This document shows positions 1 to 7,273 of a DNA stretch of 64,000 bases, in pieces. How positions within the stretch are numbered: position 1 is the first letter of the stretch; every line of letters starts with the position of its first letter. Both the position numbers and the translations under genes were made by a program. The stretch spans positions 25,714-89,713 of the forward strand of contig JAAYAG010000108.1 of the NCBI GenBank assembly GCA_012719495.1, read 5' to 3'. The notes beneath the pieces were generated by a model. It worked only from the letters and a program-made list of their open reading frames with translations, was not told the origin of the DNA and ran no database searches. The stretch is from Bacteroidales bacterium (GTDB lineage Bacteria; Bacteroidota; Bacteroidia; Bacteroidales; Prolixibacteraceae).

Positions 1-215
1 ATGACTCGTTTGGAGAATACATGTATCCGAATTTGGCAGAGCACTTTTCTAACAGTCTCTTTCTTTTCGACAACTGGGAATACAACCTCCACTCGCAAAA
101 AGTAATCGAAGAACAACCCGATTTTTTTGTTATCAGTGCTTACGAATCGTTTATTCCAAATATTCTTGAGAATCTTCAACGAGAAGAAAACAATGTAAAT
201 GTCTCTAATCATTAA
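1..215 (+). CDS. C-terminal fragment of an AlgX/AlgJ-like SGNH acetyltransferase (5' end outside window)
   Basis: The frame is open from the first bases (reading from base 3) to a TAA at 213-215, so only about 70 C-terminal residues are visible. The visible start, DSFGEYMYPNLAEHFS, resembles the conserved C-terminal block of the SGNH-hydrolase-like domain of AlgX/AlgJ and related polysaccharide O-acetyltransferases, in which a D-S-F motif is followed by a helix ending in EHF and later by a phrase of the type 'P-D-hydrophobic'. Such proteins work in the periplasm next to an MBOAT acetyltransferase, which would have to lie upstream. The identification rests on one short block, so another SGNH-like protein is possible. 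Confidence 0.5.
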   Translation, partial: DSFGEYMYPNLAEHFSNSLFLFDNWEYNLHSQKVIEEQPDFFVISAYESFIPNILENLQREENNVNVSNH

Positions 216-262
216 TTCTTTTTCTTCTTAAGATAACGTACCCTAACTATTCCCAACATCTT

Positions 263-270
263 TATCTTTG
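263..270 (+). promoter_or_regulatory. Bacteroidota -7 element before hisE
   Basis: TATCTTTG matches the TAnnTTTG consensus exactly and would place the transcript start about 20 bases before the ATG at 297. No TTTG is seen at the -33 position, so the assignment is partial. Confidence 0.4.
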
Positions 271-296
271 TACAACAAAAATAAAACAACACTGCA

Positions 297-605
297 ATGG
301 ATGATCTATCACAAAATCAGCAAGACATACTGTTCCTCACTCAACTACAGGATTTTATCGACAAACGGAAAGTCGAAATGCCCGAGGGCTCGTACACTAC
401 ATCGTTATTCCAAAAGGGCACGCGCAAAATTACGCAGAAAGTAGGCGAAGAGGCCGTTGAAACAATCATTGGTGCCATGGCCAACGACGACGAAAACTTC
501 TTGTACGAAGGTGCCGACCTGATCTACCATTTGATCGTTTTACTCACTCATAAAGGATACCGGATTGAAGATCTGGCCAGGGAATTAAAAAGCAGGCACA
601 AATAG
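297..605 (+). CDS. hisE: Phosphoribosyl-ATP pyrophosphatase (HisE), stand-alone
   Basis: This is the pyrophosphohydrolase of the second step of histidine synthesis, converting phosphoribosyl-ATP to phosphoribosyl-AMP in the cytoplasm. The 102 residues match the all-alpha HisE/MazG-like fold. The central block SYTTSLFQKGTRKITQKVGE is followed by EAVETIIGA, with the metal-binding E-x2-E-x3-E pattern, then EGADLIYHLIVLL. It is normal length for a single-domain HisE. In many Bacteroidota HisE is fused to HisI as HisIE; here it stands alone and no other his gene is nearby. The neighbours are an acetyltransferase tail upstream and convergent lipoprotein genes downstream, so it is probably a single-gene transcript. 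Confidence 0.88.
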   Translation: MDDLSQNQQDILFLTQLQDFIDKRKVEMPEGSYTTSLFQKGTRKITQKVGEEAVETIIGAMANDDENFLYEGADLIYHLIVLLTHKGYRIEDLARELKSRHK

Positions 606-611
606 CTCAGT

Positions 612-1298
612 TTATTGACGGGTAAATGACAACCCGTTTTTAAACCGATACTCCAGCAATCCAAGCTTACGGACATAATATACTTCTGTTACAGTATATT
701 CTGTCCAGTTTTGCTGGAAGTCGGAAAGAATAAAATGGAAAACATGCGGATATGTGGTGCCGTTAAACTCAATTTCGTCATAAAAATCTATGGTTGAATG
801 AATCAGCGAGTCATTCTCGACTCCAGAAGAGGTAATCTTATGGCTTAAATAATTGAAATTAGTTTCTACTGTCACCAACCTATCGAGAAGGAAATCGTAG
901 GTGAAAGATAAACTATTAATCGAAAGCGAAATTCGTTCACCCCAATAACCATCGTCGTACCCGGGGCTTAGCGAAAATGAAAAAACATCATTGAAGGTTG
1001 AAGAAAAAGATTGGTAATAGTTTTCACGCTGGGAGATGCGGTATTTAACCCCGCCAAAAAAACTTTCTCCTTCAGAAAAATCATGAGTATTCTGTTCATT
1101 AAGATATTCTCTTGTTATCCCGTTTTGATCAGCCATCCGAAAACAAAAACCCGAGCTATCGGCCAACCAAAGTTTTGTCTCCTCACTAACTTTGTACCAC
1201 TTTGTAATTCCGTCTTCAAATAAATTACACGAAATGAAACAAAGCATGCAAAGCGCAATTCCGATCCTATTTTTCAAACAAGTCATAATATTCACCAT
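612..1298 (-). CDS. Hypothetical lipoprotein, 228 aa
   Basis: No family is recognised. The N-terminus has a lysine/arginine followed by a hydrophobic stretch ending in CFISC, a plausible lipobox, so the protein is probably anchored in a membrane through Cys near residue 24. A second ATG at 1286 (MTCLKN) is an equally good start. The mature part is rich in Ser, Tyr, Phe and alternating polar/hydrophobic segments, as in beta-rich secreted proteins. The gene overlaps the 3' end of the next lipoprotein gene (stop at 1267), so the two are almost certainly co-transcribed. Confidence 0.65.
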   Translation of the reverse strand: MVNIMTCLKNRIGIALCMLCFISCNLFEDGITKWYKVSEETKLWLADSSGFCFRMADQNGITREYLNEQNTHDFSEGESFFGGVKYRISQRENYYQSFSSTFNDVFSFSLSPGYDDGYWGERISLSINSLSFTYDFLLDRLVTVETNFNYLSHKITSSGVENDSLIHSTIDFYDEIEFNGTTYPHVFHFILSDFQQNWTEYTVTEVYYVRKLGLLEYRFKNGLSFTRQ

Positions 1299-1866
1299 TC
1301 GACATAGTTAAACGAACAATCCCATTTTGTTGAGTGTAATACACACTATCAAACCGAAGCTTATTGGGATAATTTGGATTCTCAGAACTTGAAAGGTTTA
1401 GTGCCATAACACAGTAAAACCATTTCTGGTTAACCTTTAATGAATCAAGATTAAAAGAAAGCTCATGCAGAGCATTAAGCACAGTTGATGAGTTGGCCAC
1501 CGAAATGCTAAATAACAAGTTCTGCTCGTCGTACTTTGTAAGTTGAACAAACACTGAGCTTATTGGATAATCAGGGATTAGCAATGTCTCATCGAGCCGA
1601 TACTCTTGCCCGGGAGAACACCAATCAGAATAAGCATATTCAGCAGAAGAATCACGCTGACAGACGAACGGGACAACCAACCCTCCCGAGTGTTGAAAAT
1701 TTACCGTGTCGCCATTTTTATACGGGATTAACATTGAAACAGAATCAGGGATAGGCAAAACAGAAATTCGCTGAGGCTCACATGGCAGAGGACAAGCATA
1801 AAGAATAAATAAAGCACTTATTGATAGCAAAAGATATAATGCCGATTTTTCATTTTTGCCAAACAT
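1267..1866 (-). CDS. Hypothetical lipoprotein, 199 aa
   Basis: A signal peptide with charged KNEK residues, a Leu/Ile-rich core and LFILYAC as lipobox marks it as a lipoprotein. The mature sequence begins with a Cys/Pro-rich segment (PLPCEP) and has no domain I recognise. It is the first gene of a two-gene unit with the overlapping lipoprotein downstream. Both proteins are of similar size and share a beta-rich look, but I see no clear sequence similarity between them. Confidence 0.65.
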   Translation of the reverse strand: MFGKNEKSALYLLLSISALFILYACPLPCEPQRISVLPIPDSVSMLIPYKNGDTVNFQHSGGLVVPFVCQRDSSAEYAYSDWCSPGQEYRLDETLLIPDYPISSVFVQLTKYDEQNLLFSISVANSSTVLNALHELSFNLDSLKVNQKWFYCVMALNLSSSENPNYPNKLRFDSVYYTQQNGIVRLTMSNGEYYDLFEK

Positions 1867-2019
1867 GGATTTTTTTATTACAATGTATCAATTAAATACC
1901 TGTTTTCAAAATAGTGAATATAAAATCCTTACTTGCGAGCTTTTTTGTATCAAGAATTGATCGATAATACAAGCAGCATCATCTTAACAAACTGTTTAAT
2001 GTGTGGTAAAAATGCGGAC

Positions 2020-2066
2020 AAAACATGTTGTACAGCATGTTTTCTGGAAAAATATACTGACTTTTG
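2020..2066 (+). promoter_or_regulatory. Palindromic operator and -7 element upstream of the hydrogenase
   Basis: Bases 2020-2043 form a near-perfect 24-bp palindrome: arms AAAACATG and CATGTTTT around TGTACA, with one mismatched pair (2028/2035). A -7 like box, GACTTTTG (2059-2066; consensus TAnnTTTG with one mismatch), follows. The start of transcription would be near 2072, putting the palindrome centre (2031.5) close to -41. No TTTG stands at -33. That is the layout of an activator-dependent promoter of the CRP/FNR class II type; the regulator is unknown. Confidence 0.45.
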
Positions 2067-2092
2067 CCAACAGATCGGATAATGGAAAAAAC

Positions 2093-3529
2093 ATGGTAGC
2101 AGCAAACAAAGCAATTCTTATTCGCCGCGAAATTCTCGAGCGGATTGCCCGTCTAATTTTCAATGAAACCCTCCTCGAAGAGATTGATAAAATTCCAATG
2201 AAAATGCGACCACGCGGAAGCGAGAGTTCACGTTGCTGCATTTATCGCGACAGGGCCCTTATCAAATACAAAATTATGGCTATGCTTGGTTTCGAGTGTG
2301 TTACCGAGGCAGACGAGCTTAGCCCGTTATCCGATTTTGTACTTCAAAGCGTTGTAAAAGCGTCAAGCGAACGTGAAATCATCAGGGTAATTGAAGAAGT
2401 ATGCCACGGTTGCCAGCAAAACAACTATGTTGTAACCAACATGTGCCGGGGTTGCTTGGGGCGTCCATGCGAAGTAAATTGCCCAAAAGATGCCATTTCT
2501 TTTGTTGGAGCCCGGGCTATGATTGACTCGAATACCTGTATAAGTTGCGGAATTTGTGAAGGCGTATGCCCCTATCATGCAATTATTTACGCCCCTGTTC
2601 CTTGTGAAGAATCTTGCCCTGTTGGTGCTATAACCAAAAATGAAAATGGGAAAGAGACCATCGATTTCGACAAATGCACCTACTGTGGAAAATGTGTTAT
2701 TGCTTGCCCGTTTGGGGCAATTGTTGAAGAATCGCACCTTTTCGATCTGATATTCAACCTGAAAAGAAAAAAGAAAGTTGTAGCGCTACTTGCCCCATCA
2801 GTTGCAGCCCAATTCAAATGCAGCTTGCCACAAATGAAAGCCGCATTGATAAAAATTGGTTTCCACGATGTAATTTATGTTGCCGAAGGAGCTGACCTCA
2901 CTGCTCAACACGAAGCTGAAGAATTTGAAGCAAACGGAGGTGAATTACTCACTACGTCATGCTGCCCGTCGTTTGTAAACATTATTTCGAAACATGTACC
3001 AACCCTCCGGAACAATATTTCGCACACCCCTTCACCAATGGTTTTTGCAGCAAAATTATCGAAACAACGACATCCAAACGCTCAAACTGTTTTCATTGGA
3101 CCGTGTATTGCAAAAAAAGCAGAGTCGTTCAATGTTAATGAAATAGATATGGTTATCAATTTTGAGGAACTTGACGCCATGTTACTCGCCTGCGAAATAG
3201 ATCCAATAACATTGACTACCAACGATTCAGCAATTGAAGCTTCGGCTCAAGCATGGGGATTTGCCCAAACTGGCGGTGTTATGGAGGCTGTAAAAAAACA
3301 TCTGAACAAACCCGAAGAAGTTAAACCCCTAATAATTAATGGCATCGATAAGAAATCGATAAAACAATTGGGTACACTTGCCAAAGGAAATCAATACAAT
3401 TTTGTTGAAGGTATGAGTTGCGAAGGTGGTTGCGTTGGAGGATGCTATATGAGCGTAAAACCCCAGATTGCCCAAAACCGGATCAACAAACTGAAAGAAA
3501 GCATGGGCAACGAGAAAAACCTCTCATAG
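2093..3529 (+). CDS. Monomeric [FeFe] hydrogenase, group B-like, with ferredoxin-type domains
   Basis: A soluble iron-only hydrogenase-family protein, expected to exchange electrons between ferredoxin and protons/H2. After an N-terminal helical region with RCCIYRDRA come [4Fe-4S] motifs: CRGCLGRPCEVNCP, CISCGICEGVCP, CEESCP and CTYCGKCVIACP. The H-cluster motifs follow: L1 TSCCPSF, L2 GPCIAKKAE and L3 EGMSCEGGCVGGC. The last two differ from the MPCxxKxxE and ExMACxxGCxxGGG of group A enzymes and resemble group B. The reading frame is open from a GTG at 2003, but I start at ATG 2093 (MVAANK) because the upstream part contains the palindrome and putative promoter and resembles no protein. No maturase genes (hydE, hydF, hydG) lie in the window. 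H2 production is inferred, not shown. Confidence 0.85.
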   Translation: MVAANKAILIRREILERIARLIFNETLLEEIDKIPMKMRPRGSESSRCCIYRDRALIKYKIMAMLGFECVTEADELSPLSDFVLQSVVKASSEREIIRVIEEVCHGCQQNNYVVTNMCRGCLGRPCEVNCPKDAISFVGARAMIDSNTCISCGICEGVCPYHAIIYAPVPCEESCPVGAITKNENGKETIDFDKCTYCGKCVIACPFGAIVEESHLFDLIFNLKRKKKVVALLAPSVAAQFKCSLPQMKAALIKIGFHDVIYVAEGADLTAQHEAEEFEANGGELLTTSCCPSFVNIISKHVPTLRNNISHTPSPMVFAAKLSKQRHPNAQTVFIGPCIAKKAESFNVNEIDMVINFEELDAMLLACEIDPITLTTNDSAIEASAQAWGFAQTGGVMEAVKKHLNKPEEVKPLIINGIDKKSIKQLGTLAKGNQYNFVEGMSCEGGCVGGCYMSVKPQIAQNRINKLKESMGNEKNLS

Positions 3530-3534
3530 ATTCC

Positions 3535-4737
3535 CTAATCCAAAGGAATGGTGAAATTGAAAGTCGCTCCTTTGCCTAATTCTGATTCGACCCAAATTTT
3601 CCCGCCCATATTCTCAATGTATGCCTTCGAAATGGCCAGCCCAAGGCCATTACCCCCGTATTTGCGGCTGAAGGCATTTTCGACCTGACTAAACCTTTCG
3701 AATATGAGATTAAAATTCTCGGGGTCGATACCAATCCCCGTATCCTTTACATAGAAAAATACCTGATCGGCTTTCAGTTGAACACCAAATTCCACAACAC
3801 CCTTGGTAGTGAATTTCAACGCATTATCAAGAAGGTTTTTAAGCACTTGCTCCAACTTCAACGAGTCGTTATATATTAATATTGATTCTTGAGCCAGATT
3901 GCAAGATAAGCTTATGTTCTGCCCCACTTTAGCACTGAATGATTTATAAACATAATTCACAACATCATTGACCTCAAATTTTACCTTACGTAATTCAACG
4001 TTACCAGAATCTATTTTCGAGATTTCAATAATATTGTCAATAATGTGCAATAACTGAGAACAACTTCCCTGCACTATGTTCATATATTCCCGCTTCGTTT
4101 CTTGTGAAATATAATCTTCAAAAATCAGATCAACAAACCCCATTATAGAGTTCATTGGTGTTCGTACTTCGTGGCTCATATTGGCCAGAAAAGCCGATTT
4201 CAAGCGGTTGCAATTTTCAGCATATTCTTTCTCTTTAATTAGCTCGAGTTGCGTTTGCTTATGCCGGTCAATCTCAGCACTAAGCTCTTTATTTATTCGG
4301 GTAAGCTCCTCGTTTTTAACAAGTAGAGAAGATGTTAGATTTTGGTTTTCAATTTTCAACCGATGTATCTCCAGCGCACTATCAATGGTTGTTTTAATAT
4401 CTTCCTCGCGCCAGGGTTTCTCTACATACTGGAAAATTTTTAATTCATTCACTGCTTCGCGCAATACATCATAGTCGGAATAGGCAGTTACCAAAATGCG
4501 GTTCAACTCGGGATATTTCGAAAAAGCTTTTTTTAGGAAATCGATACCTGACATTCCGGGCATTCGCTGATCGGTTAGTATCAAATCCACATCTTGAGTG
4601 TTTAAAACCTCTAGCCCTTCGGTACCTGATGTTGCCGTGAGTATATTATAATCTTTCCGGAAGGTATTCTTGAATATCCGCAGGTTCGACTCTTCATCAT
4701 CGACATAGAGAATAGTGTATTTTCTTGGATCACTCAT
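3535..4737 (-). CDS. REC-histidine kinase hybrid sensor protein
   Basis: A soluble signalling protein of 400 residues. A receiver domain (about 9-122; phosphoacceptor Asp56 in DLILTDQRMPG, Lys in VEKPW) comes first, then a coiled coil (about 128-178), a HisKA domain with His189 in MSHEVRTPMN, and a HATPase_c domain with N box NLLDNALKF (301-309), G1 DTGIGI and G2 GNGLGLAIS. There is no membrane segment, so input comes through the receiver. It overlaps the preceding CheY-like gene by 8 bases and has a similar receiver domain (DEE-NLR-F, TDQRMP, KPW). It is probably the last gene of the receptor-kinase-regulator unit that starts at 9265. It meets the hydrogenase gene tail to tail. Confidence 0.9.
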   Translation of the reverse strand: MSDPRKYTILYVDDEESNLRIFKNTFRKDYNILTATSGTEGLEVLNTQDVDLILTDQRMPGMSGIDFLKKAFSKYPELNRILVTAYSDYDVLREAVNELKIFQYVEKPWREEDIKTTIDSALEIHRLKIENQNLTSSLLVKNEELTRINKELSAEIDRHKQTQLELIKEKEYAENCNRLKSAFLANMSHEVRTPMNSIMGFVDLIFEDYISQETKREYMNIVQGSCSQLLHIIDNIIEISKIDSGNVELRKVKFEVNDVVNYVYKSFSAKVGQNISLSCNLAQESILIYNDSLKLEQVLKNLLDNALKFTTKGVVEFGVQLKADQVFFYVKDTGIGIDPENFNLIFERFSQVENAFSRKYGGNGLGLAISKAYIENMGGKIWVESELGKGATFNFTIPLD

Positions 4738-5101
4738 TATTTATAGCCTTTTTGATGATTTCATACAACTCTTTCTGATCCCAAGGCTTCGATATAAACC
4801 GGAACAATTGGTAGTTCCGAAATGCCAAATCTATGTCTTCGGGATCACTATACACTGATATTATTAAACGCCCCGGGGGAATTCCGGGAAATTTTTCCTG
4901 AACAAGTCCTAGAAACTCGACCCCAGTGATATCAGGCATACGCTGATCGGTAATCACCAAATCAACAGGGGTCGTCTTTAATATTTCAAAACCCTGAGCA
5001 GCCGAAACTGCAGTCAATATTTCATAGTCATGCCGAAAGGTGTTTTTGAATAACCTCAGGTTGATTTCCTCGTCATCTACATATAAGATTTTCTTTTTCA
5101 C
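4730..5101 (-). CDS. CheY-like response regulator, single receiver domain
   Basis: A 123-residue stand-alone receiver domain: acidic DDEE near the N-terminus, phosphoacceptor Asp52 in VITDQRMPD, and Lys in FISKPW. No output domain follows. I chose the GTG at 5101 because the domain begins directly after it (KKKILYVDD); an upstream ATG at 5146 would add a non-conserved 15 residues. It is similar to the receiver at the N-terminus of the next gene, with which it overlaps by 8 bases, suggesting a duplication or a phosphorelay intermediate between the two kinases of the locus. Confidence 0.85.
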   Translation of the reverse strand: MKKKILYVDDEEINLRLFKNTFRHDYEILTAVSAAQGFEILKTTPVDLVITDQRMPDITGVEFLGLVQEKFPGIPPGRLIISVYSDPEDIDLAFRNYQLFRFISKPWDQKELYEIIKKAINNE

Positions 5102-5258
5102 AAGTATATTTTTATAAAACCCTAGAAGCTTGAATACACTAACCAACGGCTCTCATCCACGCAAAAAGCTCGCCTATCTTACCCTTGTGTTGAAAAAAAT
5201 ATATTCTGCGTTTTCGTTATGATAATATCAGGTTTCATTGCCCCTCAACAACTCTTTA

Positions 5259-7244
5259 TTAACCTGATTTTCCGTCACAAGGTAGTAAAATTGTAAATAT
5301 AGTTCCACTCCCTAATTCACTTTTTACATTTATTTTTCCATTATGTTCCTGAATAATGCCATAGGTAATCGACAAACCTAAACCCACTCCTTTCCCAACA
5401 CTCTTGGTTGTAAAAAAAGGATCAAATATTTTATCGATAATTTCCGGGGCAATCCCCTTACCAGTGTCTTCAAACTGAATAATCACCTGCCCATCTTCGT
5501 AATGAGTTCGAATAACAATAGAACCTTCATTTTCAATTGAATCGATTGCATTTGATAAAATATTTAAAAATGCTTGGTTCAACTTACCAGGATAGCACTG
5601 AACCATGGGCAGTTCACCAAACTCTTTTGACACTTTAATGTGGTTCTTAAATTTATTTCGCAACAACAACAGAGATGAATCTATACCTTCATGTATATCT
5701 GCTACTTGCATTGTATCTTTATCGATCCTTGAGAAATTTCTCAAGCCTTTAATAATATCGGCAGCACGTTCAGCTCCAACTTTTATATCGTCTATGGTTT
5801 GTGGTATTATCTCAAGGATTTCATCAACTTCGCCCTCGGCATTAAACTCAGAAATCCTGTCAACAAGTGCTTGTCCATTACCTTCTTCTGCCAATTTCAA
5901 AAGATTAGACATAAGATCAGTAAGTTCTGAAACATCTTTACGTAAGCTATTAATACCTGTATAAATAAAGTTTACGGGATTATTAATTTCGTGGGCTATG
6001 CCTGCTGTAAGCACACCAAGTGAAGCCATTTTTTCCGAAGAGACTAATTGAGTCTGTGTTTCGTGCAAACGGGCAATGGTTTCATAGAGACTGCGGTTTG
6101 TCACTTCCAACTTTGTATTAATCTTTTCTATCTGTTCCTTTTGCTGAGTCAAAATCTTATTGCTCTTTCGCTTAATAAAATAACCGCGAACAAAAGTCAG
6201 CAGTGATAATAATGCCAGTATTACAAGAAAAATTGTGAGCAATATTATCATACGTTGCCGCTTAATAATATCACTTCTTAGCCCTAACTCCGCATGCTGT
6301 TTTTCAACCTCAGAATTGAGACTATCAAGAATTTGCTTCCCTTTAGAAATTTCTTCGAATTGTTTTTCTATATAAAGTTGTTGCTCAGAAAGTTCTGCTT
6401 TATGATCAGTAAGCAATAGATCTTGAGATTGGAGCATTTCCGATTGCTTTTCTAGTTTATTTAACTGGTTTATCATCTCGGCCTTTTGCCTATCCAATTC
6501 TATTTTGTCAGACTCTATCTCACTATCGTGTTTCACAATTAATTGCATTTGTTGAAAGATACTTTCTTTCTGAGCTAAAATAATCTGCTGGGTTTTTTGC
6601 ACATCGCCTTTAAGCATCGTAAGCGAATCGCTCACTGTCACCATTTTTTTCTGAAGAGAATCCATTGATTGTTGAGAAGAACGATATAGTTCAACAATAT
6701 CTATTTCGGCTCCACCAAGCAAAACGATCTCAGGGTCGACAGAAATATTATGTTTCAATATATTAGGACGGTTAATCTCAAAAGTAAGACGGCTATCTGA
6801 GGTGTCAAAGACATTAAACATTACATTTCGTTTGTCATCGGAGGCTTCAGTTACTAATACAATGGGCATCAGATCTATCATTTTATTTACCCGCCTAATT
6901 AACAACTCTTTATCATTTAACAGCACCACCATTCGCGTGGTTGGGCTGAACTGCTCTGGCAAATTTGCAAGATGCCTTACCACAATTTGCTTTCCCTTAA
7001 GTTTTTTAATTTCAGAAAATTGACTGACTTCTTTAACAATTTGCTGATTATTGCCAATAATTATTATCTCAAAATTGTTGTAATTACTTTCAGCAGGCCA
7101 GGTGGTATACCGAGCGAAATTATAAACATAGGCACCGAACAACGCAGCACGATCGACCTGCGCCATACATAGCATAGCATAAAACAATAATATTGCCAAA
7201 AACATTGCTTTTTTATGTCCAACCTTTGATTTCATAGCAAGCAA
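5259..7244 (-). CDS. Histidine kinase with periplasmic YfiR (DUF4154) sensor domain
   Basis: A 661-residue membrane kinase. A signal peptide (about 1-28, ending AMLCMAQ) is followed by a YfiR/DUF4154-type domain (about 33-188; FARYTTWP near its start). Then come a long coiled coil (about 190-330), one transmembrane helix (about 333-353), a second coiled coil, HisKA with His418 in GIAHEINNPV, and a HATPase_c domain with DTGKGI and GVGLGLSI. YfiR-type domains are known as periplasmic sensors or inhibitors of membrane signalling proteins. The TonB-dependent receptor gene lies 29 bases upstream, so the two are presumably co-transcribed. A gap of 157 bases separates it from the next regulator gene. 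Confidence 0.85.
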   Translation of the reverse strand: MLAMKSKVGHKKAMFLAILLFYAMLCMAQVDRAALFGAYVYNFARYTTWPAESNYNNFEIIIIGNNQQIVKEVSQFSEIKKLKGKQIVVRHLANLPEQFSPTTRMVVLLNDKELLIRRVNKMIDLMPIVLVTEASDDKRNVMFNVFDTSDSRLTFEINRPNILKHNISVDPEIVLLGGAEIDIVELYRSSQQSMDSLQKKMVTVSDSLTMLKGDVQKTQQIILAQKESIFQQMQLIVKHDSEIESDKIELDRQKAEMINQLNKLEKQSEMLQSQDLLLTDHKAELSEQQLYIEKQFEEISKGKQILDSLNSEVEKQHAELGLRSDIIKRQRMIILLTIFLVILALLSLLTFVRGYFIKRKSNKILTQQKEQIEKINTKLEVTNRSLYETIARLHETQTQLVSSEKMASLGVLTAGIAHEINNPVNFIYTGINSLRKDVSELTDLMSNLLKLAEEGNGQALVDRISEFNAEGEVDEILEIIPQTIDDIKVGAERAADIIKGLRNFSRIDKDTMQVADIHEGIDSSLLLLRNKFKNHIKVSKEFGELPMVQCYPGKLNQAFLNILSNAIDSIENEGSIVIRTHYEDGQVIIQFEDTGKGIAPEIIDKIFDPFFTTKSVGKGVGLGLSITYGIIQEHNGKINVKSELGSGTIFTILLPCDGKSG

Positions 7245-7273
7245 ATAATAGTCAAGAACCTATTTTCAAAACA

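Noticed and set aside
2003..2092. GTG-initiated N-terminal extension of the hydrogenase
   Set aside because: The region holds a near-perfect palindrome and a -7 like box, and the extra residues do not resemble the protein family.
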